64,000 nt of DNA from SKVR01 sp046291875 (GCA_046291875.1 JBKBSF010000002.1:186001-250000); one strand, 5' to 3'. Counted from the stretch's first letter, positions 42,131-51,443 are shown. The notes: generated by a model from the sequence alone, not told the origin. Numbers and translations: made by a program.

Positions 42131-43579
42131 CTAATGCTGTTCTTCAAAAACCTTGTCAATGGACGGAGCGTTTTTCATGGCCTCTTTGAGTTGACGGGCA
42201 GCCACCTTGGGGTTGCTGATTACATTGCAGCCACCGATGCATCCATTCTCGCACGACATAACCTCTACAAAATTGGCATCACTGGATTTGGCAAAAGACT
42301 TCAAAAGCCGGATATTGCTTTTGTCGAGTCCATTGATTACCATATCCTTCATTTCCGGGGCCAGGGTTTTTACTGCGGCCGCCACACCTCCGGCAGCGGC
42401 AAACCCGCGTGCCAGGGCTGCAGGTACATACTCTGTACCGGTATCGTCCAGACTTTTCAGGTCTATACCTCTTGCTACCAACCACGAACCATACTCCTCA
42501 AAACTAAGGGTGTAGTCCACAAGCGGGTTGTGATACACCTCGTGGCGTTTGGCAGTGCAAGGGCTTATAAACACCAGGCAGGCTTCAGGGTGCCTTTCGC
42601 GTACCATCTGAGCGGTATAATACAGAGGGGTGTGAGTATGAGACACGAAGGGTTTCAAATCGGGGCTATGCTTCTCGACCCACGAGGTATACGATGGGCA
42701 GCATGAAGATGTCATTACATGAGCACCTTCACTCATTTTTTCACGCCATTCTTCGGCCTCATTGAGAATGGTCTGTTCGGCTCCCTGGGCAACTTCATAT
42801 ACGTGCTCAAACCCCAGGTGCCTGAAGCTGTTTATAATTCTGCCTATCTCAGCTCCGAACTGTCCGGCAATGGCAGGAGCCATTAATGCTATAAGGCTCC
42901 GTCCCTCCTTTTTGGCTTTAAAAATGTCGACCAGATTTGATTTTTCCATAACAGCACCAAAAGGACAAGCCACAATGCACTTTCCGCAATTGATGCACTT
43001 TTCGGGATTTATCTCCTCAACTCCCCTGTCATTCTTACTGATGGCATTTACCGGGCAAACCTCCTCGCAGGGCACCGGCATGTACACAATGGCATGGAAA
43101 GGGCACATTTTCAAACATTTACCGCAATTCACGCATAATTTATGGTTGATATGGGCTTTGCCATCAATAAACACCATGGCATCTTTGGGGCAGTTGTTGA
43201 TACAGGGTCTTGCAACACACCCCCTGCAAAGGTTAGACACTTCATAGCTGGTTTGCCGGCACGAAGAACATGCTTCATCCACAACTGTAAGAAACATATC
43301 TGAATGCTCCTTCCTCTCAATGGCCATGCGAGCATAAGTAGACAAAGGGGTGAGCTCGTCGGTCTCATCCTGGATGTTAAATCCCAGAATGGCCATAAGC
43401 TTGTATTTGAGGACAGCCCTGTCCTTATGCACACAACAACGTACCGGGGCATTGTATCGGGGTCTGATTTCCAGGGGGATTCGGTCAATCCGCTCCTCAA
43501 GTTGATCATTCTCCAGAAGTTTTACAATCCTTGTAAGCAGATCACGCCGGATGATCATTGCATTATTGGTTACAGACAT
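42131..43579 (-). CDS. Monomeric [FeFe]-hydrogenase
   Basis: The product is 482 residues. Ferredoxin-like clusters in the N-terminal half are CRGCVARPCINNCP, CVNCGKCLKMCP and CINCGKCIVACP. The H-cluster domain (about 230-470) has the three cysteine motifs: TSSCCPSY (L1), SPCTAKRHE (L2) and EVMSCENGCIGGC (L3). These match the group of monomeric hydrogenases found in anaerobic Bacteroidota and clostridia (group B type); the L2 and L3 sequences differ from classic HydA. It would evolve or oxidise H2 with ferredoxin in the cytoplasm. It is last in the operon, 12 bases after the [2Fe-2S] gene. The maturases HydEFG are not in the window. Confidence 0.9.
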   Translation of the reverse strand: MSVTNNAMIIRRDLLTRIVKLLENDQLEERIDRIPLEIRPRYNAPVRCCVHKDRAVLKYKLMAILGFNIQDETDELTPLSTYARMAIERKEHSDMFLTVVDEACSSCRQTSYEVSNLCRGCVARPCINNCPKDAMVFIDGKAHINHKLCVNCGKCLKMCPFHAIVYMPVPCEEVCPVNAISKNDRGVEEINPEKCINCGKCIVACPFGAVMEKSNLVDIFKAKKEGRSLIALMAPAIAGQFGAEIGRIINSFRHLGFEHVYEVAQGAEQTILNEAEEWREKMSEGAHVMTSSCCPSYTSWVEKHSPDLKPFVSHTHTPLYYTAQMVRERHPEACLVFISPCTAKRHEVYHNPLVDYTLSFEEYGSWLVARGIDLKSLDDTGTEYVPAALARGFAAAGGVAAAVKTLAPEMKDMVINGLDKSNIRLLKSFAKSSDANFVEVMSCENGCIGGCNVISNPKVAARQLKEAMKNAPSIDKVFEEQH

Positions 43580-43591
43580 AACAAAAGACGA

Positions 43592-43852
43592 TTATTTTTC
43601 AAGTTCATTTTTCACCACTTCCAACAGGCTTTGAATATTGGCTTGCTGCACTTTACGATCGTTTACCAGCACGAAAGGAGGCTTGCATCCATCCTCGGCA
43701 TCGCAAATTCCCAGGCAGGGAGACCCGGTAATGATCACCTGATCTTTCAGATGAGCGGGAAGGTATTCGCTAAACAATTGAAGCTCGGCACCACCCATAA
43801 GGTAGCAGTGAGTACCGGCACAGATTCTTACTAAAACAGTTTTTGTTTCCAT
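43592..43852 (-). CDS. Thioredoxin-like [2Fe-2S] ferredoxin
   Basis: An 86-residue protein of the NuoE/HydC-like thioredoxin-fold ferredoxins. CAGTHC and CLGICDAEDGC give the C-x4-C ... C-x3-C ligand set for one [2Fe-2S] cluster. It starts 5 bases after the SpoIIE-type phosphatase gene and lies 12 bases before the hydrogenase. It probably passes electrons to or from the hydrogenases of this operon. Confidence 0.88.
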   Translation of the reverse strand: METKTVLVRICAGTHCYLMGGAELQLFSEYLPAHLKDQVIITGSPCLGICDAEDGCKPPFVLVNDRKVQQANIQSLLEVVKNELEK

Positions 43853-43857
43853 AACAG

Positions 43858-45045
43858 TTATATAAATTGCAGATGAACTTCTTTAAGGAACTTTTCTTCC
43901 AGCAGCCTGACAACCTTTCGCATAACATTGCGTCGGATCTCCAGTTCTACAGGCAATGAGGGATCCTGGTGTGCCACATTTATTTTGGTACCAACCACCA
44001 GGTGGATAACATCAGAATCCATAAGCATTTTAAGGATTTCAACGGCAGGTCCACTGCCTGTTATCTGGGAGTTTGTTTGCTTTTCGAGCAATTCGGCAAG
44101 TTTTCCTATGGTAAGAATTCCTTCGGTAACCAGGTCAAAGCCTTCCATCCGTGAGGCAGGGGGCAACCCGGATTCATCCAGATCGAGCCCCACATCAATG
44201 TCGAGGTTTAGCTCGCGGGCCACTACTTTTGAAGTAGTACCTCCACAGATCACTTTCTTACCCTGGAAGGATGATGCCATTTCTGCCAGAACCTTGTCTT
44301 TGGCCTCATCATAAGGAGGTCCGGAGCAGATGAGCATGCGTCGGGGTTTTCTAAAATGCAGCACTGCGCACGAAATATCATCCTTGGGCTTGTACACATC
44401 GTTGGTACAGGATTTCTTCACCACCAGCCGGGCCAGCTCGTGGGCCGATATTCTGGGGTCCTCTGCAAGGGTTTTCTCTACCCACTCTATCAACCCCTCC
44501 TCTCCATAACCAAAAGGCATATTTACACTCCCAATACCACTTTGGGTAACTCCATCAGAAGGAATGACAATACGGTCGTCGAGCTGAAGAGCAAACTGCG
44601 ACAGAAGCATTTTACGCTTTCGCTGGTCATTCCAGTCTATTACGAGCTCTGTTTTGGGCATTTCAATCTTTTTTCCCTGCCTGAACAGCAGCCATGGGGG
44701 GTTGTCGAATTCAATGATCCTTGCCTCTCCCCCGGTTTCGATATCGGCAATGGTAAAAGTGGCATAGCTTATCTGGCGCTGTTTATCAACAGGCAGTGTA
44801 GACATAATGATCTTGGCAGTACGCTCAATGGGTTGTTTCTGCAAAGTAAAATTTACCGCCATAGATGCAGTAAGTGTGGCCAGCACATTGGCTTTGATAC
44901 CGCTTCCCAGGCCATCCGATAGGGCTACCACGGTACGGTCTTCAGCTTTTATCTTACGCGAAAGAAAAGCATCTCCACAAACCTGGCAACCCTCCTTGGA
45001 GACCTGCACACAGTCTACATCAATATGATAAGCTTTCCGGATCAT
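43858..45045 (-). CDS. SpoIIE-family phosphatase of the hydrogenase operon
   Basis: A 395-residue protein. The N-terminal PP2C/SpoIIE domain (about 1-230) has VVALSDGLGSGIKAN and DDRIVIPSDGVTQSG, with metal-binding Asp residues, and DDISCAVLHF near its end. A C-terminal region (about 235-395) has ICSGPPYDEAKDKVLAE, VICGGTTSKVVARELN and DLDESGLPPASR. Such a phosphatase is a frequent neighbour of sensory [FeFe]-hydrogenases. It may relay the hydrogenase signal by dephosphorylating a protein. Its start overlaps the sensory hydrogenase gene by 26 bases. Confidence 0.88.
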   Translation of the reverse strand: MIRKAYHIDVDCVQVSKEGCQVCGDAFLSRKIKAEDRTVVALSDGLGSGIKANVLATLTASMAVNFTLQKQPIERTAKIIMSTLPVDKQRQISYATFTIADIETGGEARIIEFDNPPWLLFRQGKKIEMPKTELVIDWNDQRKRKMLLSQFALQLDDRIVIPSDGVTQSGIGSVNMPFGYGEEGLIEWVEKTLAEDPRISAHELARLVVKKSCTNDVYKPKDDISCAVLHFRKPRRMLICSGPPYDEAKDKVLAEMASSFQGKKVICGGTTSKVVARELNLDIDVGLDLDESGLPPASRMEGFDLVTEGILTIGKLAELLEKQTNSQITGSGPAVEILKMLMDSDVIHLVVGTKINVAHQDPSLPVELEIRRNVMRKVVRLLEEKFLKEVHLQFI

Positions 45046-46768
45046 CCTGATTGTCTTTGAGAATTTCTAATATGGAATTGAGGCTGGTTTCGGTGCGCGA
45101 GGCGTTTTCGCCAAGCAGATAAGCTATTTTCTGCACCGTTTCCAGATTTTCGGTAATAATGCTACGGGTGCGTTTTACAATTTCATCATTGCGCACCTCC
45201 GGATTATAGAGATCACGCACCACCGAACATACAATTTTATGCGCCTGTATGGTAAAGATGGAGACTTTCAGAAAACTGCCATTGAGCCTTATTTCTCTGT
45301 CAATGATATCCTTGCCGGTATCGAGCACGGTGCGAAACAGTTTATGAAAAGGCATCAACTTTCGCACATCGGCGCCTGGCAGTCCGGGTTTGGCTTCGAA
45401 GATCAGCTTAACCTCTTCGCCAAGCATGTTGGCCATATTGCGATTGCATTCTATAACCTTCAGATTATCATCCACAATCATTACGCCACTGGGAATCCTT
45501 TGCAAAAGCACGGAGGCTTTATTCTGGGCCACACGCCTCATATAAGACACACACATATTGCGCTCGGCCTTTCCTTCGAGCATGGCAATGGCAAATTCCT
45601 GGCAGCTGTCGTAGCCACACCCACCGCAATTGAGTTCCTCTTTGGTGGTTTGCTTACCAACGGCTCTTAACGACTCCATTATATCTTCGGCGGTGTAAAC
45701 ATGCCTGAGCAAAGGCAGATTGTGTGGCAGGTATTGCAGTTGCAGCTCTACCGGAAAAACAAGCTCCTTATGCGGGCCAATCTGTTTAGCCTTTGTTGAG
45801 GTGGCATCGAGTACATTGCTGTATCTTTGTCCCAGAGAACTATCCTTACAGGGTATTGCCGGTCCATTGATGCATCCTCCGGCACAGCTGAGCAACTCAA
45901 TGAAAACATTTTTTTTAGGTTGCCAGTTGTGTAAGGTTTTCAGCAGATTTTCCACAGCATCTACCCCCGAGAAGGACATAAACTGGGTGGCCTGTGTTTC
46001 TGTAGTATTCAATCCGGCAATCATACCGCCATCAACCGGATACAAGGAACCCGATACGGCTTCCACGGGTTCAAAATGGTATTCTTCACCGGTGTTTGTT
46101 TCGGGGTTCACCCACTGCTCCTGCACCCAGATTTCAAGCTCCTTAAAGGTTAAAGAAGCTGCCACCAATTGTCTGAAAGCATCGGATTCTCTTTTTTTTG
46201 AAATGCAAGGACCGGCAAACACTACATGAGTATCGGGTCCGTAATACTGTTTGAGATACCGTGCATGGGCCAGCATGGGTGAAACAACAGGCATGATCAG
46301 TTGGGTAAGCTCGGGGCGGTGTCTTCTGATGTATTCCACCACGGTAGGACATGCAGAGGAGATCCGGATCCCCGACTGCACAGTCTGGAGTTCCTGCCTT
46401 ATATACCGGTTTACCAGCTCTGCACCCAGCGCAGTTTCCGATACTGCTGTAAACCCCATTTGCTGAAGGGTATAAATAAACCCGGAGGTATTCCAGTTGG
46501 GGAAGCAGCTCACCCAGGAGGGAGCTACAGAAAGCACAACCTTCTTTCCGGTGCGCAGCAAAAGTTTCACCACTTCCAGATCAGAACGAACTTTTTTGGC
46601 TCCTACCGGGCACACTTCTACACACTTTCCGCAGGCTATGCAAAGCTCATCAATTACCGAAGCACAATTGCCTGATATTTTTATGGCTTTTACCGGACAA
46701 TGCCGAACACATTTATAGCAATCCTGGCAATTATTATCTTCGGTATATATGGGCTGATTCATGTTCAT
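45020..46768 (-). CDS. Sensory [FeFe]-hydrogenase with PAS domain
   Basis: A 582-residue protein. Two 4Fe-4S clusters lie at the N-terminus (CQDCYKCVRHCP, CIACGKCVEVCP). The H-cluster domain has ISSACPTVVEY (L1), AGPCISKKRES (L2) and LLSCAGGCINGP (L3). A further FeS domain follows (CGGCGYDSC with the later Cys, about residues 370-400), and then a PAS-like domain (about 410-520, SGVMIVDDNLKVIECN) and a coiled end. The altered L1-L3 sequences and PAS module are typical of HydS-type putative sensors rather than catalytic enzymes. It probably senses H2 or redox state and signals through the phosphatase encoded next to it. Confidence 0.88.
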   Translation of the reverse strand: MNMNQPIYTEDNNCQDCYKCVRHCPVKAIKISGNCASVIDELCIACGKCVEVCPVGAKKVRSDLEVVKLLLRTGKKVVLSVAPSWVSCFPNWNTSGFIYTLQQMGFTAVSETALGAELVNRYIRQELQTVQSGIRISSACPTVVEYIRRHRPELTQLIMPVVSPMLAHARYLKQYYGPDTHVVFAGPCISKKRESDAFRQLVAASLTFKELEIWVQEQWVNPETNTGEEYHFEPVEAVSGSLYPVDGGMIAGLNTTETQATQFMSFSGVDAVENLLKTLHNWQPKKNVFIELLSCAGGCINGPAIPCKDSSLGQRYSNVLDATSTKAKQIGPHKELVFPVELQLQYLPHNLPLLRHVYTAEDIMESLRAVGKQTTKEELNCGGCGYDSCQEFAIAMLEGKAERNMCVSYMRRVAQNKASVLLQRIPSGVMIVDDNLKVIECNRNMANMLGEEVKLIFEAKPGLPGADVRKLMPFHKLFRTVLDTGKDIIDREIRLNGSFLKVSIFTIQAHKIVCSVVRDLYNPEVRNDEIVKRTRSIITENLETVQKIAYLLGENASRTETSLNSILEILKDNQDDPESLSY

Positions 46769-46789
46769 GACTGAGGCTTTGAATGTTTT

Positions 46790-47053
46790 TTACTGCAAAG
46801 CTGCCGGAAGAAACATCTGATCGAGCAGCGGAATTACATTGGTGGCTGTTATGGCTTCATACTTCACATCGTTGATCCAGATTACCGGGCCTTTGTTGCA
46901 CGATTGTGAGCACAGCTGCCCTTTGAATAATACATTCGCTGAAAGTTGGTTTACTTTAAGGTAATCCTTGATCACTTCTAGTGTATCGCGGTTACCTCTC
47001 GAAAAACAGGAACTCCCCAGGCAGATAACAATTTGCATTTTTTCTTCACTCAT
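46790..47053 (-). CDS. Thioredoxin-like [2Fe-2S] ferredoxin, first gene of the hydrogenase operon
   Basis: The product is about 87 residues. CLGSSC and CSQSC provide the four ligands of a [2Fe-2S] cluster in a thioredoxin fold. The frame is open from a GTG at 47107, but the ATG at 47053 (MSEEKMQIV) fits this small family and leaves room for the sigma-54 promoter leader. The next gene is the PAS hydrogenase, 21 bases downstream. Confidence 0.85.
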   Translation of the reverse strand: MSEEKMQIVICLGSSCFSRGNRDTLEVIKDYLKVNQLSANVLFKGQLCSQSCNKGPVIWINDVKYEAITATNVIPLLDQMFLPAALQ

Positions 47054-47123
47054 GGCTTTATTCTTTTTTTGGGTACCTAAAACAGGATGAGTTGTTAATT
47101 TTTTCACATCTCAACATGCATTT

Positions 47124-47139
47124 AGCACATCTCATGCCA
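47124..47139 (-). promoter_or_regulatory. Sigma-54 promoter of the hydrogenase operon
   Basis: Minus-strand TGGCATGAGATGTGCT matches the sigma-54 consensus TGGCACGNNNNTTGCW in GG and GC with the exact 10-base spacing. Predicted transcription begins near 47113, about 60 bases before the ATG at 47053. A sigma-54 activator gene lies just beyond (47389-49419). Confidence 0.75.
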
Positions 47140-47198
47140 AAACCATATTTAGACTGATTACCTGAAACATACAACACAATGCATGCAACACAAAACAC

Positions 47199-47247
47199 AA
47201 AACGTATCAATACAGGACACTCCTGAGCCCGTCAGATGTATCGTTTT
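47199..47247. promoter_or_regulatory. Inverted AAAACG repeats upstream of the sigma-54 promoter
   Basis: AAAACGTATCA (from 47199) and TGTATCGTTTT (to 47247) are inverted copies sharing the AAAACG half-site. They lie about 60-125 bases upstream of the sigma-54 promoter, the place where activators usually bind. Candidate upstream activating site. Confidence 0.45.
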
Positions 47248-47374
47248 AAGACAGTGTAATTAAATAAGACAAAAGGAGAAGAGTGAGATAAGCCATACTA
47301 CTGCCACGCCTGCATACGCCCCTGGCACGCTGCAGCACAAGGTTGCCGGCATTCTATGATGCAACAGCTTAGTT

Positions 47375-47388
47375 CTTGATTAATCAAG
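47375..47388. promoter_or_regulatory. 14-bp palindrome after the activator gene
   Basis: CTTGATTAATCAAG is a perfect palindrome next to the stop codon of the sigma-54 activator gene. It may be an operator or a weak terminator; the T-run is short. Confidence 0.3.
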
Positions 47389-49419
47389 TTAACGAAGGGC
47401 GATACCGAGGTGTTTCGCCTTGAGATACAGCGTGTTTCTGCTTATATTCAGAATTCTGGCTGCCTGTGTTTTGTTTCCATTGCAATAGTGCAAGGTATGA
47501 ATGATAGCCTCTTTCTCAATTTCCTCGAGCGATTTCACCTCAAAGGCTGTTTCCGGAGCAGTTGCCTGTAGCCCGGGTTGAGCTGGCTGAGGAACATCCG
47601 TAATGCCATGCAGATACTTATTGCGAAAGGCATCTTCATCCTCCACATCAAGCATAATGCGGCCATCCAGGTTTACTGTTTTTTCGATGAAGTTTTCAAG
47701 CTCTCTGACATTTCCGGGCCATTCGTATCGCAGCAACATGGTAATTACATCCTGCTCCAGGGCAGGAGCAGTTTTATTAAGCTTCACCGATTTGGCATGA
47801 AGAAAAAAGTCTATGAGTGCCCTGATATCTTTTCCCCTTTCTCTGAGTGGGGGTATCCTGATGGGAATCACACTCAGGCGGTAGTAGAGGTCGAGTCTGA
47901 ATTTATTTTGTTCCACAAGTACCTTGAGGTCCTTGTTGGTGGCAGCCACAATACGAACATCTACGGGTATTGTTTTGTTGCCCCCCACGCGTGTAACGAC
48001 ACCTTCCTGGAGGGCTCTCAGAAGTTTTACCTGCATATCCATCGGCATTTCTCCTACTTCGTCAAGAAACAGGGTTCCACCGTTGGCCAGTTCAAACTTT
48101 CCGGGCTTTCCTCCTTTACGGGCTCCGGTAAAAGCACCATCTTCATAACCAAACAATTCGCTTTCAAAAAGGGGCTCAGGTATAGCGCCACAGTTTACAG
48201 CCACAAACCCTGATTTACGACGGCTACTGGCATTGTGTATGGCCTGGGCAAAAACCTCCTTACCGGTTCCGCTTTCTCCGGTTATCAGCACAGTAGAAGG
48301 GCTGTCGGAAATTCTGCGGGCAAAATCAATGATTCGCTGCATGGCAGCACTGGGCCCGATAATATCGTCGAAACTGTAATACGCTTTCATCCCGGTGTAC
48401 TTATTCACCATATTGTACACCCTCTTCATATCGCGAAAAGTAAGGACTACCCCCAGGAAGTACTGATGGTCATCACCTGTTTTCAAAACAGCAGAATGGG
48501 CACCTTCCTCGCTGATATCCTGGCGGACTGAGGTGCTGAAAACAGAATCCGGGCTCGTCTCTTTAGACGATACAATGGGCATAGCACTCATTACAAACCG
48601 GCCTGCATTGGGAATATTTTCCAGGGTTACTTCCTCATCGAGCATTCTTTCTCCATTGCGTACAATCTGCCAGATTTCTTCCCACCGGGGAAGGTAGTTC
48701 CTGACAGGTTGCCCTGTAAGGCGCACCGGCTCCAGGCCAAGCACAGTGGCAGCATTGCGGTTTACGCGAGAAATTACACCATTGGTATGAATGGTAAGCG
48801 TTGCATAAGAGAGATTATTGATTACCGCATCGAGATAGGCAGAAGTTTGCCTGAGATCGGCATTGAGCTGCAGGTTGCGAAACTGTTGCTCTATGGCATT
48901 TACGGTAGCCACAACAACGGCCAGTGTATGCGAATGCACCTGGTGTTTTTGCCCCATCAAATTGAGCACTCCCAGCACATCACCCTCGGGGGCATGTATG
49001 GGGGCGGAAGAACAGGTCCAGCGATGGTAAGCATTGATAAAATGCTCCTGGGCAGTGAGCTGAATGGGCCGATCTTCGGCAATGGCAAGGCTCATAGCAT
49101 TGGTGCCCACACTGTCTTCAGCCATAAAGGCACCCGGGATCATATTAAACAACTGAGCATCGTGCAATACTCCACTATCTCCATCAATCTGCAGAATACA
49201 CCCCTGCTCATCGGTAAGCACAATTACAAAACCCGACCCCTCTACCAACCTATGCAGATTGTGCATAAAAGGGGTCGCCATATCAATGAGTAAAGATTTT
49301 CGTTGAAGAAGGCTTTGCAATTCTTTTCCTGACAACATCCTATGGGGAAACAAAAGATCCTGCTCAATACCTTTCCTCATACTGCGTAAATGAGACTGCT
49401 TGATAACATCGTGCTTCAT
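47389..49419 (-). CDS. Sigma-54-dependent transcriptional activator (AcoR-like)
   Basis: A 676-residue protein. An N-terminal GAF-like sensor spans about 60-190. A PAS domain at about 205-310 opens with AVINNLSYATLTIHTNGVI, quoted here from its core NNLSYATLTIHTNG. The AAA+ central domain (about 350-585) has GESGTGKE, GAFTGARKGG and FLDEVGEMP. A C-terminal Fis-type helix-turn-helix (about 635-675) reads KTQAARILNISRNTLYLKAK. GAFTGA is the sigma-54 contact loop. The layout is that of AcoR-family regulators. It stands between the hydrogenase operon (which has a sigma-54 promoter) and the butyrate operon and could control either; the signal is unknown. Confidence 0.93.
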   Translation of the reverse strand: MKHDVIKQSHLRSMRKGIEQDLLFPHRMLSGKELQSLLQRKSLLIDMATPFMHNLHRLVEGSGFVIVLTDEQGCILQIDGDSGVLHDAQLFNMIPGAFMAEDSVGTNAMSLAIAEDRPIQLTAQEHFINAYHRWTCSSAPIHAPEGDVLGVLNLMGQKHQVHSHTLAVVVATVNAIEQQFRNLQLNADLRQTSAYLDAVINNLSYATLTIHTNGVISRVNRNAATVLGLEPVRLTGQPVRNYLPRWEEIWQIVRNGERMLDEEVTLENIPNAGRFVMSAMPIVSSKETSPDSVFSTSVRQDISEEGAHSAVLKTGDDHQYFLGVVLTFRDMKRVYNMVNKYTGMKAYYSFDDIIGPSAAMQRIIDFARRISDSPSTVLITGESGTGKEVFAQAIHNASSRRKSGFVAVNCGAIPEPLFESELFGYEDGAFTGARKGGKPGKFELANGGTLFLDEVGEMPMDMQVKLLRALQEGVVTRVGGNKTIPVDVRIVAATNKDLKVLVEQNKFRLDLYYRLSVIPIRIPPLRERGKDIRALIDFFLHAKSVKLNKTAPALEQDVITMLLRYEWPGNVRELENFIEKTVNLDGRIMLDVEDEDAFRNKYLHGITDVPQPAQPGLQATAPETAFEVKSLEEIEKEAIIHTLHYCNGNKTQAARILNISRNTLYLKAKHLGIALR

Positions 49420-49448
49420 AGGGCTGAGTGCTTTGTCTTAAATCAGGA

Positions 49449-49456
49449 CAAAAGTA
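49449..49456 (-). promoter_or_regulatory. Candidate -7 element for the sigma-54 activator gene
   Basis: TACTTTTG on the minus strand fits TAnnTTTG, 30 bases before the ATG at 49419; no TTTG box was found at the usual distance. Confidence 0.4.
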
Positions 49457-49584
49457 CAAAATATTTTTCGTGTTGTGAATTAATTAACATCTCTTTTTAT
49501 ACCCCCTTCGATCTATGCAGATTGACAGCCCCTCTGTTTTCAATACATCCATGTATACCTCTGCCAGTGCCGGCTTACAAGAAA

Positions 49585-49607
49585 CCCCGGAGTACAATAC
49601 CCCGGGG
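49585..49607 (-). terminator. Rho-independent terminator of the butyrate operon
   Basis: Minus-strand stem CCCCGGGGTA / TACTCCGGGG (one G-U pair) with a TTG loop, followed by TTTCTTG. It lies 26 bases after the etfA stop. Confidence 0.7.
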
Positions 49608-49632
49608 CCAAACAACTATAACACTGGCAAAA

Positions 49633-50625
49633 TCAGTTTTTAAGTCTTTCGCTGAGCAATTTAAGAATAGGAGCCGCATCTCCCACTATTCCCAGATCGG
49701 CAACCTGGAAGATGGGGGCAAACTTATCTTTGTTGATAGCTACGATATAACCCGATTCTTCCATTCCGGCAAGATGCTGAATGGCGCCCGAGATCCCTAC
49801 TGCGAAATATAGGTCAGGCCTTACGGTTTTTCCGGTTTGTCCAACCTGCTGGCTATGATCAACCAAACCAGCATCTACTACTGCTCTGGAGCCCGAAACC
49901 TGTGCATCCATGCACCGGGCCAGTTGCAATGCCAGCTCCAAACCATCCGCATTTCCGATACCTCTTCCGCAAGAAACAAGTATACGTGCCTCGGCGATAT
50001 CTACTTTGTCATTCTTTTGCTTCACACTTTTCACCAGCCTTACCTTAAACCTTGATTCGTCGAATACTGGCTGAAACATATGTATCTCACCTTCCCTCAG
50101 GGTATCGGGTGTAAGGCGCTGCATTACGCCAGGCCTTACGGTACTCATCTGGGGCTTGTGTTCTTTGCACACAATGGTGGCCATAAGGTTGCCTCCAAAG
50201 GCGGGCCGTGTCATCAGCAGATGCTTATCATCGCTTATTTCAAGCTTTGTGCAATCTGCGGTAAGTCCGGTGCTCATACGCGCCGAAACCCGAGGGCCCA
50301 GATCCCGCCCCATGGTAGTAGCACCAATGAGCATAATATCGGGCCGGAATGCTTCAATGATCTGGCACATGGCCTGTGTGTAGGGCTCAGTAAGATAATC
50401 CTTCAACTGGGGCTGGTCGGCACAGATCACTACATCTGCCCCATGGGCAATGAGCTGCTGAGCCTCCTGCTGTACATTGTGACCCAGCAGAATGGCATAT
50501 ACTTTTTCATTGAGATCGGCGGCCAGATCGCGGGCTTTCCCCAGCAACTCAAGCGAAACCGATTGAATTTGTCCGTGGCGTTGCTCCGCAAACACGAAAA
50601 CGCCTTTGTATAAGTTTTTATCCAT
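49633..50625 (-). CDS. etfA: Electron transfer flavoprotein alpha subunit
   Basis: A 330-residue protein. Residues about 1-190 form the ETF-alpha N-terminal domain. The C-terminal FAD domain (about 205-330) has ILVSCGRGIGN, SRAVVDAGLVDHSQQVGQTGKTVRPDLYF (core VDAGLVDHSQQVGQTG) and FAVGISGAIQHLAGM. It pairs with EtfB to carry electrons from the acyl-CoA dehydrogenase, probably to crotonyl-CoA reduction or a bifurcating partner. Gene order bcd-etfB-etfA is typical. It is the last gene before the terminator. Confidence 0.95.
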   Translation of the reverse strand: MDKNLYKGVFVFAEQRHGQIQSVSLELLGKARDLAADLNEKVYAILLGHNVQQEAQQLIAHGADVVICADQPQLKDYLTEPYTQAMCQIIEAFRPDIMLIGATTMGRDLGPRVSARMSTGLTADCTKLEISDDKHLLMTRPAFGGNLMATIVCKEHKPQMSTVRPGVMQRLTPDTLREGEIHMFQPVFDESRFKVRLVKSVKQKNDKVDIAEARILVSCGRGIGNADGLELALQLARCMDAQVSGSRAVVDAGLVDHSQQVGQTGKTVRPDLYFAVGISGAIQHLAGMEESGYIVAINKDKFAPIFQVADLGIVGDAAPILKLLSERLKN

Positions 50626-50633
50626 AGCCTAAC

Positions 50634-51419
50634 CTAGTTGATGATGAATTTTTCCTTGAGTTTGCTTACGATCATACCTACCGCTTCCTGGGTGTCGAGT
50701 TCGTAGAGTTCGCCGGCCGCTTTTACTCCTCTTGAGAAAGCTTTGTGCACACGTGTGGGTGAGCCTTTCAGCCCCAGGTATTCCTCTTTGACCTCAATAA
50801 GGTCTGCACCCCAGCATTCTACTTCTGCTGCATAAGCATGAATAATACCCTTTACCGACATATATCGCGATTTGTAGGCAGAAGAAAGCACTGTAACAAC
50901 ACAGGGGGTTTGGGTTTCCAGTATTTCGTAGCCCTCTTCGATAGCTCTTTTTGCGGTAATAGTTTTTTGGCCGTCAAAAGTAAGGTGCTCCAGGTAGGAT
51001 ATCTGGGGCAGATCAAGATGTTCTGCTATTTGCGGTCCAACCTGTGCTGTATCGCCATCAATGGCTTGCCTTCCGGTAATAATAAGATCGTAAGGGATTT
51101 TGCGCAGTGCTCCGGCCAGTGTGTGCGATGTAGCCAGGGTATCGGCACCTGCAAATTTGCGGTCGGTAAGCAGAATGGCTCTGTGGGCTCCCATGGCAAG
51201 GGCTTCGCGCAGTGCACGATCTGCCTGGGGCGGCCCCATGGTAATAACGGTTACATGGGCTCCATGACTGTCTTTAAGCTGAAGTGCAAGTTCCAGACCT
51301 GCCTTATCGTCGGGATTGATAATACTGGGCACCCCATCCCTGATAAGGGTACCATTTACAGGATCAATGCGGATCTCAGAGGTATCCGGCACTTGTTTGA
51401 TACAAACTATTATATTCAT
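50634..51419 (-). CDS. etfB: Electron transfer flavoprotein beta subunit
   Basis: A 261-residue protein. It begins MNIIVCIKQVPDTSEIRIDP and has DKAGLELALQLKD, GADTLATSHTLAGAL and TGRQAIDGDTAQVGP, the usual ETF-beta landmarks that bind the second flavin or AMP. It lies 24 bases after the acyl-CoA dehydrogenase gene and 8 bases before etfA, forming one transcriptional unit. Confidence 0.95.
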   Translation of the reverse strand: MNIIVCIKQVPDTSEIRIDPVNGTLIRDGVPSIINPDDKAGLELALQLKDSHGAHVTVITMGPPQADRALREALAMGAHRAILLTDRKFAGADTLATSHTLAGALRKIPYDLIITGRQAIDGDTAQVGPQIAEHLDLPQISYLEHLTFDGQKTITAKRAIEEGYEILETQTPCVVTVLSSAYKSRYMSVKGIIHAYAAEVECWGADLIEVKEEYLGLKGSPTRVHKAFSRGVKAAGELYELDTQEAVGMIVSKLKEKFIIN

Positions 51420-51443
51420 TGTGTTGGTTTTTGCTGGGTTAAA

